A stretch of DNA of 49,491 nt. Origin: Candidatus Acidianus copahuensis. GTDB taxonomy: Archaea; Thermoproteota; Thermoprotei_A; Sulfolobales; Sulfolobaceae. The notes below the pieces were generated by a model. It ran no database searches. It saw only the letters and a program-made list of their open reading frames with translations, and was not told the origin of the DNA. The stretch covers positions 1-49,491 of the forward strand of contig NZ_JFZT01000062.1 in the NCBI RefSeq assembly GCF_000632495.1, in the 5' to 3' direction. Below are positions 1 to 6,999 of this stretch, one piece after another (position 1 is the first letter of the stretch; the number at the start of each line of letters is the position of its first letter). Made by a program: the position numbers and the translations under genes.

Positions 1-1084
1 ATCCATTGCCGTGGATGGGACAAGTGGTCGAGGTATACGACTCGTTAACAAACTTAACAGTTATTCCGTGTTCTTCAGCAACATCCCTCAACTTTTCCAT
101 AACTTGTTTATAAGACCAGACGTTAACAACTAGAAAGTTACCCTTTTTCTGACTTATGTTCTTTGGATAACCAACCTTAATTAATGAGACTCCCTTGTTG
201 TATAAGAATTCAGCAACTTTCCTTACGGTAGTATCTATTATAGCGTTTAACTCCCTCTTCCACTTAACATATAATCGCCTTATTTTACCCGAAAATGGCT
301 GGTCATACAAGGATAACAACTTCTGTTTCATACTTATCAGTTTCATGAAGTAGTACGAGATTGATTTTAACACTCTAGTCTTGATTAACACTTGTGTACC
401 GTCAGAGATGTAGACAGCAAAGAGGTTGTTTATCCCTATATCTATCCCACCTACTAAATTACCTTTTGGTGTTAGCGGTACTTTCACCCATTCATCATTC
501 TTTCTGTCAAGTCTCTCACTTGCCTTTATGGTAATGTGGGCATACCACTTGTGCAACACGGAGTTGTATATTATTTCCAACCTCCCTTGTTCCCCTCTAT
601 AGTATATTTCCCCATTGTATTTTATTGCCAAGTCCTTGAATTTTCCTAAATGATGAAGTTCTATCTCTTGTTTCTCTTCATCTATCTTGTATTGATCTTT
701 CCTTAACACGATTATCAACTTCCTCTCCTTCCTGTCTTTCCAGTAACCTGGTGGGTTTACGTTCTTGATAAATGGTAGTAATTTTTTATCTTTCTTTGCT
801 CTCAATAGAGAGAAGAATGAACTCCACGCCTCATTGTTCTTGTTTAAAACTTGTTGTGTTGTTATTGTACCTATCATGTTCTTATACTCATTATACCACT
901 TTGTATAGGTACCCTTGATATCAACACCACGTTCACCGTTAAAGAACTGTCTTCTCCTCTCATAGTTTACTTGGTTCCATAGTTTTGAACACAAGTTTCC
1001 TAGTTCTTTTAACACTTCCTCTTGTTCTTTTGTTTGAATTAGTTCTACAGTTACGGTGCGTCTTAGGACTGGTACGGTAGGCAT
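1..1084 (-). CDS. tnpB: TnpB (IS200/IS605 OrfB) RNA-guided nuclease, 3' end off window
   Basis: The minus strand is open from the left edge to an ATG at 1084. The product starts MPTVPVLRRTVTVELI and continues with the basic N-terminal region of TnpB. The RuvC-I motif GGIDIGINNLFAVYISDG and the RuvC-II/zinc-ribbon stretch VNESYTSTTCPIHG are both present, with the ribbon reading C-x-x-H rather than the usual C-x-x-C at this point. The last RuvC Asp and the C-terminus lie beyond the window. An in-frame GTG at 1123 would add 13 basic residues and sits closer to the TATA-like box near 1156-1166, so the start is uncertain. TnpB proteins are RNA-guided DNA nucleases carried by IS200/IS605 and related elements; no TnpA is visible here. 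The end of the element is seen just upstream (1186-1217). Confidence 0.88.
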   Translation of the reverse strand, partial: MPTVPVLRRTVTVELIQTKEQEEVLKELGNLCSKLWNQVNYERRRQFFNGERGVDIKGTYTKWYNEYKNMIGTITTQQVLNKNNEAWSSFFSLLRAKKDKKLLPFIKNVNPPGYWKDRKERKLIIVLRKDQYKIDEEKQEIELHHLGKFKDLAIKYNGEIYYRGEQGRLEIIYNSVLHKWYAHITIKASERLDRKNDEWVKVPLTPKGNLVGGIDIGINNLFAVYISDGTQVLIKTRVLKSISYYFMKLISMKQKLLSLYDQPFSGKIRRLYVKWKRELNAIIDTTVRKVAEFLYNKGVSLIKVGYPKNISQKKGNFLVVNVWSYKQVMEKLRDVAEEHGITVKFVNESYTSTTCPIHGNG

Positions 1085-1155
1085 AGGGACTGATCCCTTA
1101 CTACTCTTCTTAGGTTTACCCACCGTACCGTCCTCATTAGGAGTTACTCTCTATC

Positions 1156-1166
1156 TTTTTATAAAC
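1156..1166 (-). promoter_or_regulatory. TATA-like box upstream of tnpB
   Basis: On the minus strand this reads gtttataaaaa. It lies about 33-43 nt upstream of a possible GTG start at 1123, which would give a short leader, and about 75 nt upstream of the ATG at 1084. Confidence 0.4.
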
Positions 1167-1185
1167 TTTTTCTTAACCACATCCC

Positions 1186-1199
1186 CGCTCTAAAGAGCG
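1186..1199 (-). repeat. Hairpin at the left end of the IS200/IS605-type element
   Basis: The sequence cgctc-taaa-gagcg forms a 5-bp stem with a 4-nt loop, followed by gaggctttcag. This is the kind of imperfect-palindrome terminal structure that IS200/IS605 elements carry instead of inverted repeats. It lies about 100 bp upstream of tnpB, so it is the left end, and the element probably stops within 1200-1220. Confidence 0.6.
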
Positions 1200-1230
1200 A
1201 GGCTTTCAGTTGTAAAAGTAGGGAAACAAT

Positions 1231-1256
1231 TGAGAAGTTAATCTGAGAAGTTAATC
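1231..1256. repeat. Perfect 13-bp tandem duplication
   Basis: tgagaagttaatc occurs twice back to back (1231-1243 and 1244-1256), just outside the inferred left end of the TnpB element. It may be a scar of a past insertion or simple slippage. Confidence 0.7.
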
Positions 1257-1294
1257 TGACATATACAACAAGGGCTTATCCACGTTATGATTAC

Positions 1295-1450
1295 GTAAAT
1301 AGAGAAACATTCGTATTCTACAGACTTAAATTACCACGATTCCCGAAGTATATTTCCAATTCGTCGAATCAATTACGACTGATCTATCAGTGGCGCTAAA
1401 AATATTATCTGAAAATGACTTAACATATTTTTGGAAAATCCATCTTCACC
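1295..1450 (+). pseudogene. Decayed transposase fragment (relic A)
   Basis: Between the TnpB element end and the nucleoside hydrolase there is no intact gene. A frameshifted reading of this stretch gives INYD followed, after a frame change, by LSVALKILSENDLTYFW. That pattern resembles, from memory, a segment of Sulfolobales transposases. The same spacing of short identities recurs at 21982-22100 (relic B): a partly matching block, then a shared 14-mer (1367-1380 and 22055-22068) at 72 or 73 bp from the block, then atattat at the same distance. I read both as remnants of one IS family; the family itself is not identified. Confidence 0.35.
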
Positions 1451-1521
1451 ACAACGTTAGTCTCACATCTCCCCAATCCATTAGGATAAAGATAAAAATA
1501 ATCAAAGGGATTAGGTGACTT

Positions 1522-2445
1522 ATGAAAAGAGTTGCAATAATAGACTCGGATACGGCAAGTGACGACACTATAGCCATTATTTTAGCCTCAAGATTTTTTG
1601 AGTTAAAGGGAATAACAATAGTTGCCGGCAATGTTAATTATGAAAATCAAGTTAGAAATGCTCTATTTACAGTTGAATACTTCAAACTTAATGTCCCTGT
1701 CTACCTAGGTAGTAGAAGACCAATCTTAGGAAATTGGAGGACTGTAGAGGAGGTTCATGGAAAGAATGGTATGGGAGAGTGGAACTATGAGGAACCAAAA
1801 CTCTCCCCATCTTCTGAAAGAGCGATAGATGCTATCCTAAGATTATCCAAGGAATATGAAGATGAGCTTGAGATACTAGCTATTTCTCCTCTTACAAATA
1901 TCGCCTTAGCGTATCTCATAGATAATGAATTAGTTGATAGAGTTAAGAAAGTCTGGATAATGGGTGGAGCATTTACTAAGGGAAATACTACAGAACTCGG
2001 AGAATTCAATTTCTGGACCGATCCAGAAGCTGCTGAGATAGTACTCAACGCAGGTTTTGATATAACTATAGTTCCTTGGGAGGTTACAGAAGAGGCTGGA
2101 GTAGTTGATGATATACTATGGGAAAAGATTTCGTCTCTTAAATCAAGATCTTCTGAATTCTTTATAAAAGTTAACAAAACACTAAGAGAATTCTCTAAAA
2201 AACAAGGAAATCCAGGAAGTATTCATCCAGACTCCTTAACTGTCACCATCGCTTATGATAAGAACATAGCTCTAAACACGGTTAAACATGAAGTTAAGGT
2301 TGAGACTTGCTCAAGAGCTAGAGGCGGAATGCTTATTGACTGGTACGACCAACTTCCTAGAAGTAATAAAGTAGAAATAGTAACAAAAGCTGATCATAAT
2401 AAGTTTAGAAGCTATTTGTTAGATACCTTATTACAGCTAGCATAG
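1522..2445 (+). CDS. Inosine/uridine-preferring nucleoside hydrolase family protein
   Basis: This 307-residue protein hydrolyses the N-glycosidic bond of ribonucleosides to give base and ribose, a salvage role in the cytosol. The N-terminus carries the family's Asp cluster IIDSDTASDD (D8, D10, D14, D15), which binds Ca2+. It also has PLTNIALA (about 123-130), IMGGAF (about 146-151) and NFWTDPEAAEIV (about 163-174). The C-terminal motif reads HPDSL (235-239) where the family usually has HDPLA, so substrate preference may differ. The start is supported by aggtga 5 nt upstream of the ATG. The 3' end overlaps the convergent Fur-like gene by 34 bp. Confidence 0.88.
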   Translation: MKRVAIIDSDTASDDTIAIILASRFFELKGITIVAGNVNYENQVRNALFTVEYFKLNVPVYLGSRRPILGNWRTVEEVHGKNGMGEWNYEEPKLSPSSERAIDAILRLSKEYEDELEILAISPLTNIALAYLIDNELVDRVKKVWIMGGAFTKGNTTELGEFNFWTDPEAAEIVLNAGFDITIVPWEVTEEAGVVDDILWEKISSLKSRSSEFFIKVNKTLREFSKKQGNPGSIHPDSLTVTIAYDKNIALNTVKHEVKVETCSRARGGMLIDWYDQLPRSNKVEIVTKADHNKFRSYLLDTLLQLA

Positions 2446-2816
2446 GCAACTACACTCACGTTTTTAACATCGAATCCCTTTTCCATTAACTGGTTTTCTA
2501 TATCTTGAAGATTTGCACTTACATCTATTATTTCCTTCGTATCTAGACAAAATACATTTATATGTGCCTTAGTTGCCATTTCATACCAAGTAATACCATT
2601 AGCTTCGAAGGAATTTACTATACCAGCGTTTTCTAAAGCCTCTAATGCATTATATACCGTTGATAAGCTTATGCTTGGTTCATTCTTCTTCAGCTCTTCG
2701 TATATTTGCTCCCCATTAAAGTGACCTCCTCTACTTAATAATTTCATAACTGCAAGCCTTTGAGGAGTCACTTTAAGTCCCTTCCCTCTTAGCATTTCAA
2801 CTATTTCAGTATCCAT
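2412..2816 (-). CDS. Fur/PerR-family transcriptional regulator
   Basis: This 134-residue protein has the Fur winged helix: TPQRLAVMKLL (about 17-27) and the recognition helix SLSTVYNALEAL (about 50-61). His32, His85 (KAHINVF) and Cys90 fall where metal ligands are found. The CxxC structural-zinc pair of many Fur proteins is absent: one position is C90 and the next reads CLDT, with only one more Cys at about 128. It is therefore a Fur-fold protein with an altered metal site. It may sense Fe, Mn, Zn or peroxide; the sequence does not decide. It is transcribed divergently from the MTH1187-family gene, with 77 bp between the starts. Confidence 0.85.
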   Translation of the reverse strand: MDTEIVEMLRGKGLKVTPQRLAVMKLLSRGGHFNGEQIYEELKKNEPSISLSTVYNALEALENAGIVNSFEANGITWYEMATKAHINVFCLDTKEIIDVSANLQDIENQLMEKGFDVKNVSVVAYASCNKVSNK

Positions 2817-2893
2817 TGTGTAACAACTTTTATCTTAGAGTAATTAAAACTTATCATAGAAACTCTTTAATTTTTTTCTGTTATCACTTACCT

Positions 2894-3190
2894 ATGAAAT
2901 ACCTAGTTGATATAAGCGTCGAACCCATAGGAACGGGAAGTACAAGTATTTCCTCTTATGTGAAAGCTGTTTATGAAGTGTTAAAGGCTAAAGGAGTAAA
3001 GTTCTACCCCGCACCTTCCATGACTACATTAGAGCTGGATAACATAGAAGACCTTGGAAAGATAATCAAAGAAATAGATAATAAGTTAACAGATATGGGT
3101 GTAAAAAGAATAGTTACGATAATAAAAGTAGACGATAGAAGAGATAAGGAAAATTCAATAGATCATAAGTTAGACGTCATTAAAATGTAG
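2894..3190 (+). CDS. MTH1187 family (thiamine-binding-like) protein
   Basis: The 98-residue product starts MKYLVDISVEPIGTGSTSISSYV and continues as a small alpha/beta fold of the MTH1187/YkoF-like family, proposed to bind thiamine or a related ligand. The longer frame upstream (from 2816) would add 26 unlike residues and overlap the divergent fur start, so the ATG at 2894 is chosen. Typical members are about 95-105 residues, which fits. The stop overlaps the convergent CBS gene by 11 bp. The ligand is not established from sequence. Confidence 0.82.
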   Translation: MKYLVDISVEPIGTGSTSISSYVKAVYEVLKAKGVKFYPAPSMTTLELDNIEDLGKIIKEIDNKLTDMGVKRIVTIIKVDDRRDKENSIDHKLDVIKM

Positions 3191-3986
3191 ATGTATACAT
3201 TTTAACTTCGTATAGATATTTTCTGACTCTATCGTCTAATAGTGCTTTTGTAACGTCAGTTGTAGTTATTACTCCTTTTAGTCTATCTCCTTCAACTACT
3301 GGAATCCCCTTTATTTTCCTTGAGGCCATTAGTTTAGCTGCGCTATTCAAGTCCTCTTCTTCCTCTACAACAATAATATTCGGACTCATGGAATCTCTTA
3401 CAGACACCTTACACTCCTTGTACTTTAAAGCTGGTAATAGGTAAAGAAGATCTGTAGTAGTTAACAGCCCCGAGACTCTATCATTATCTACTATGATTAC
3501 TCTACTTATATCTTTCTCTACCATGGTTTTTACTGCCTCAATAACACTATCATCAGGCCCAATTGCTATTGCTGGAGTGCTCATATATTCTCTAACCTTT
3601 TGTACTCCCTTTATTTGGGCAGCATAATACTGAGTTAAATCAGTCTTTATAATAATACCTAAAGCTTTTCCTTCATCTGAACATACGACAAGCATCGGTT
3701 GCCTTTTATCAATCATAATCTGAGCAGCCTCTAACGGATCTATGCTCTCGCCTACACATACTATATCTTTTTTCATGACCTCAGAAACGTAAATCTTATC
3801 AAAATCTGTCTCTTCTCCTTTTTTATAAACAAAGTTAATAATGTCCTTTTGTGTAATTATCCCAAGAGGGAATCCTTTTTCATCAGTTACAACTGCTTTT
3901 GGTATGTATTCCATTACCATTACTTTGAGTGCATATAGTAAATTATCGTAGGGCCTCATAACTATTGAACTTCTAACAATACCCAT
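3180..3986 (-). CDS. Protein with four CBS domains
   Basis: The 268-residue protein consists almost entirely of four CBS units, at about 8-60, 70-120, 130-185 and 199-250. The repeated features are MxxxxxxVxxxDxxxxAxxxM segments and GIITxxDI, GLLTTTDLL and GVITTTDVTKALL strand-helix units. Four CBS domains make two Bateman modules that usually bind adenine nucleotides and regulate a partner. No catalytic domain is attached, so the partner is unknown. It is read divergently from the Cys-containing gene at 4055, with 68 bp between, and converges with the MTH1187 gene. Confidence 0.9.
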   Translation of the reverse strand: MGIVRSSIVMRPYDNLLYALKVMVMEYIPKAVVTDEKGFPLGIITQKDIINFVYKKGEETDFDKIYVSEVMKKDIVCVGESIDPLEAAQIMIDKRQPMLVVCSDEGKALGIIIKTDLTQYYAAQIKGVQKVREYMSTPAIAIGPDDSVIEAVKTMVEKDISRVIIVDNDRVSGLLTTTDLLYLLPALKYKECKVSVRDSMSPNIIVVEEEEDLNSAAKLMASRKIKGIPVVEGDRLKGVITTTDVTKALLDDRVRKYLYEVKMYTSTF

Positions 3987-4054
3987 AGTTTACAATAGTT
4001 AAAACAACATAAAAATCATTTAGGTTAATAAGTGTCAAAATCTAGTTATTTATT

Positions 4055-4531
4055 ATGGAGGATTTTCGGGAAATTATATTAAACACTGTACTTTCATCGA
4101 AGATAACTAATTATAACGACGTGTATAGGTCTGGATTGAGAAAGAGAAACATGTGTTACTTCTTTGATGGTACATTCTGTAAAATAAAGATGGAAGAGAA
4201 CATTGTAAATACGTGGAAGTCTAATAACAAAACTAGACCACATCCAGTACTATGCTATATTTGTCCATATTTTTCTATTAGAGAGAATGATGGAATCTCT
4301 AATTCCAGTTTATTTGATATTTATTCATATTATATAAAACTTAAAGAGAGTATAGAAAGAGAACTTCAATACCTAGAAAGTAAAATGAATAGTATAATGT
4401 ATGGATCTATGTCTTTAAGGAGAAGAAAAGAGGAATTAATATCTTTACTTTCAGATATAAACGAGAGATTAAGTATAAATAAAGAGCTTATAAAGCTTTC
4501 AGAAACTGGGATTACTAATGGAAGTATTTAA
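4055..4531 (+). CDS. Uncharacterised protein with four Cys and C-terminal coiled coil
   Basis: I do not recognise this 158-residue protein. Its N-terminal half has C34 and C42 (CYFFDGTFC), and C67 and C70 (CYIC), a spacing that could bind zinc or an iron-sulfur cluster. The C-terminal half (about 95-155) is charged and helical, probably a coiled coil. Its stop overlaps the downstream methyltransferase by 14 bp, so the two are translated together. This suggests a joint role, perhaps a substrate or adaptor for the methyltransferase, but that is inference. Confidence 0.75.
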   Translation: MEDFREIILNTVLSSKITNYNDVYRSGLRKRNMCYFFDGTFCKIKMEENIVNTWKSNNKTRPHPVLCYICPYFSIRENDGISNSSLFDIYSYYIKLKESIERELQYLESKMNSIMYGSMSLRRRKEELISLLSDINERLSINKELIKLSETGITNGSI

Positions 4532-5138
4532 AGACCCTAAAGGTTACATCAACTGGTACTTTAACCATAAAGAAATATACGACTCTGAAAGGGAGTTAGT
4601 TAAATCTTTGAACTTAGAGAACTGCATAGATATTGGTTCTGGACCATCTGTTTTCCACGATGCTCTAAAGGGTAGAACTATAAGTGTTGATATTTCAATA
4701 TTAATGTTAAAGGAAGCAGACCCTGAGGAGGATAAGGTTCAAGCAGATGCAATGCATTTACCCTTTAGGGATAACTCAATGCCTTGTGCGTTTGTTTCAG
4801 TTGCAATATGCTTTCTTGAAAGCCCCGAAAAGCTTATTCGAGAAATGGAAAGAATTTCTTCAAAGGAAATAGGAGTATGTATTGTCCCAAAGGACTCTAG
4901 CTGGGGAAAATTTTACCAACAATTAGGGGAAAAAGGGCATAAGTACTATTCGATAGCTCACTTTATATCTAAGGAAGAGCTATTATCAGCTCTAAAAGAT
5001 TTTAATTTAGTTGAAATTAAGTCAACCCTTCATTTTGCCCCTCTAGAGGATGCTAAATACGAGGAACCAAAAAACGACCCGTTTGGAGGCTTTCTATGCG
5101 TAAAAGGAATCAAGAAAAATCATTTGGGCTTCCCTTAG
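4518..5138 (+). CDS. Class I SAM-dependent methyltransferase
   Basis: The 206-residue protein has the Rossmann motif I CIDIGSGPS (36-44), an acidic residue at the end of strand 2 (SVDIS, D58), motif II VQADAMHLPF, and a motif resembling UbiE/Methyltransf_11 proteins. It should transfer a methyl group from S-adenosylmethionine; the acceptor is unknown. The start lies inside the last codons of the upstream Cys-containing gene (14-bp overlap), which indicates translational coupling. Confidence 0.85.
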   Translation: MEVFKDPKGYINWYFNHKEIYDSERELVKSLNLENCIDIGSGPSVFHDALKGRTISVDISILMLKEADPEEDKVQADAMHLPFRDNSMPCAFVSVAICFLESPEKLIREMERISSKEIGVCIVPKDSSWGKFYQQLGEKGHKYYSIAHFISKEELLSALKDFNLVEIKSTLHFAPLEDAKYEEPKNDPFGGFLCVKGIKKNHLGFP

Positions 5139-5141
5139 AAA

Positions 5142-5150
5142 GATATAAAA
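5142..5150 (+). promoter_or_regulatory. TATA-like box for the CDF transporter
   Basis: atataaaaa lies about 25-33 nt upstream of the ATG at 5175, the spacing expected for a leaderless or near-leaderless archaeal transcript. Confidence 0.45.
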
Positions 5151-5174
5151 ATAATGAAATTAATTGATAGGTGA

Positions 5175-5990
5175 ATGAGACAGGTACTTTGGTTTTGGAT
5201 AACTTTTCTTGTATCTCTATGCTTTGCGTTGACATCAAGTAGTGCGATAATAGTTACAGAAGCGATTCATTCTTTTATGGATGCTGCAGTTGTTACATTC
5301 TCTTCTTTAGCTTTGGGTATTGTCAATAGAAGGAGTCCAGATTATACGTACGGCCTGCATAGATTAGAAGTAATATCAGCAATATCCAATGTCCTTGTAG
5401 TTATTTTGGGTTCATTAATAGGAGGAGTTGTAGATTTTCTATTCTTCTCATTCCATATAGTAGACAAACCAGAGATCGTTATAGCGGCATCTGCATTAAC
5501 CGCGTTATTCGCTTTTATGGCTTCTCTAAAAGAGGAAAATGGAAGCGTAAAGAAAAGTATTAGGATTCACGCTATTTCTGATACAGTATCCTATTTAATA
5601 GGTTTAGCCGGAGGTATAGCCGTATTATTAACGAGGTTATATATATTAGACCCTGTAACTTCGGTGATTATCCTCATAATAATGATTTCCATGAACGTCA
5701 AAAACTTACGGGCATACTTAGACGTTGTAATGGAGAAGTCTCCAATAAATACGGACATCATATTGGACGATATATCGTCGATAATACCTGGGACTCATCA
5801 CGTCCATGTATGGACAATTTGCGAACATATGAGGATTGCAACTCTACACGTTGAAGAGAAACCTGATACAACATTAAGGCAGTTAGATAATGAAAGATTA
5901 GCTATAGAAAAAATCCTCATGGAAAAGTATGGTATAAATCACGTTACGATACAGTTTGAGTCAAAGAAGGAAACTAAAAGAGTTGATTAG
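5175..5990 (+). CDS. Cation diffusion facilitator (CDF) metal transporter
   Basis: The 271-residue membrane protein belongs to the CDF family, which exports Zn2+, Co2+, Fe2+ or Mn2+ in exchange for protons. The transport-site pairs H32/D36 (HSFMD) and H132/D136 (HAISD) are present, as is YGLHRLEVISA between them. Hydrophobic spans cover roughly residues 5-30, 38-50, 66-90, 98-117, 135-155 and 160-175. A cytosolic C-terminal domain (HVHVWTICEHMRIATLHVE) follows. It is a little shorter than many CDF proteins. A strong ggtga overlaps the start region. The 3' end overlaps the convergent nurA by 17 bp. Confidence 0.88.
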   Translation: MRQVLWFWITFLVSLCFALTSSSAIIVTEAIHSFMDAAVVTFSSLALGIVNRRSPDYTYGLHRLEVISAISNVLVVILGSLIGGVVDFLFFSFHIVDKPEIVIAASALTALFAFMASLKEENGSVKKSIRIHAISDTVSYLIGLAGGIAVLLTRLYILDPVTSVIILIIMISMNVKNLRAYLDVVMEKSPINTDIILDDISSIIPGTHHVHVWTICEHMRIATLHVEEKPDTTLRQLDNERLAIEKILMEKYGINHVTIQFESKKETKRVD

Positions 5991-6999
5991 GCCACCAAGA
6001 GTTTCCGCGCTTTCTTACACCTATTATCTGTAATATCCTTCTCCTATCCTCTCTACTTACTTTAACGTCAAAATGTACCTTAAGTAAGGGGTATGGATAT
6101 CCATTCACTGATACTGAGCTTAGAATATCTAAGATATCTTTTGCTTGCTGCTCATTAATAATCCCTACTATATCTACCTTTAACACTTTTGCGTTTTTAT
6201 CTAATCTTAAGTAAAAGGAACTATACTGCAATCCATTTAATGGTCTAGTTTCCTCACTGTTAATAATAGTATTAGGATCTACGTTATGAACTATTGGCAA
6301 AGTATAACCAGGTTCCTCAGTTAACGCTTCAAGTATTCCCACGTCGGATATGTTTTGGTTAAACAGATCATTACCCTTACTATTCTTCGAAATCCAGAGA
6401 ACGTTTCCCCTATACTTAGAAATTAGCTGAGCTAATTGTGCCTGCTTTTTAGCGATTAGTGTATATAACATCTCTTTCTCTCCATTCATAGATAAAATTT
6501 CGTCGAGAGAATTGGATATTAAGTATCCTGGTTTAGCTTTTTCCAATTTCTTAGCAAAACTTCCATCCATTAATACAAATTCAGATTTATCTGCGTGTTC
6601 AATGGCTAGATTTACTTCTAGAATGGCCATAACTTCAGAGGTTCTCTCCTTGGCTAGATTTCCTGGACTAAAAGTAAGAATTTTTGAAGTGGTACCCACA
6701 GCATCATAGTTTTCACCATCGAAGAGAAGTGCCTCTGCATTAACTACTGCCACGGACCCTACTCTAAACTCTTTAAGAAATTCGCCTCCATCGATCGATA
6801 AAAAAGTAGACTCTTTAGGAGCAGGAGTATATGTTCTCCAGCTTCTATTTATTTCATCTTGAACCTTTTCCTTTAGATTCTCAGAATAGACGGAAATCTT
6901 ATTCTTTATTTCTGAATAGTTGTTTACTAGCTCTTCATAAGCCTTGTTGATCGTCTGGGATAACCTCCTTAACTCTACTACCGTTTCCTTTTGCTTCAA
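5974..6999 (-). CDS. nurA: NurA 5'-3' nuclease
   Basis: NurA works with the HerA translocase in DNA-end resection after Mre11-Rad50. The Asp-containing motifs FLSIDGGEF (D70) and FVLMDGSF (D145) that bind the catalytic Mn2+ are present, and the protein is 341 residues, the family's usual size. It is the last gene of the herA-mre11-rad50-nurA operon. The ATG at 6999 gives a 65-bp overlap with rad50, which is long. A strong Shine-Dalgarno-like sequence (aaggaggt, 6963-6970) lies inside the frame with no ATG, GTG or TTG at normal spacing after it, so the true start is open. The first 16 or so residues may not be translated. Confidence 0.88.
   Translation of the reverse strand: MKQKETVVELRRLSQTINKAYEELVNNYSEIKNKISVYSENLKEKVQDEINRSWRTYTPAPKESTFLSIDGGEFLKEFRVGSVAVVNAEALLFDGENYDAVGTTSKILTFSPGNLAKERTSEVMAILEVNLAIEHADKSEFVLMDGSFAKKLEKAKPGYLISNSLDEILSMNGEKEMLYTLIAKKQAQLAQLISKYRGNVLWISKNSKGNDLFNQNISDVGILEALTEEPGYTLPIVHNVDPNTIINSEETRPLNGLQYSSFYLRLDKNAKVLKVDIVGIINEQQAKDILDILSSVSVNGYPYPLLKVHFDVKVSREDRRRILQIIGVRKRGNSWWPNQLF

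Noticed and set aside
2816..2893. Extended N-terminus for the MTH1187-family protein from the ATG at 2816
   Set aside because: The extra 26 residues do not fit the family and would overlap the start of the divergent fur gene.
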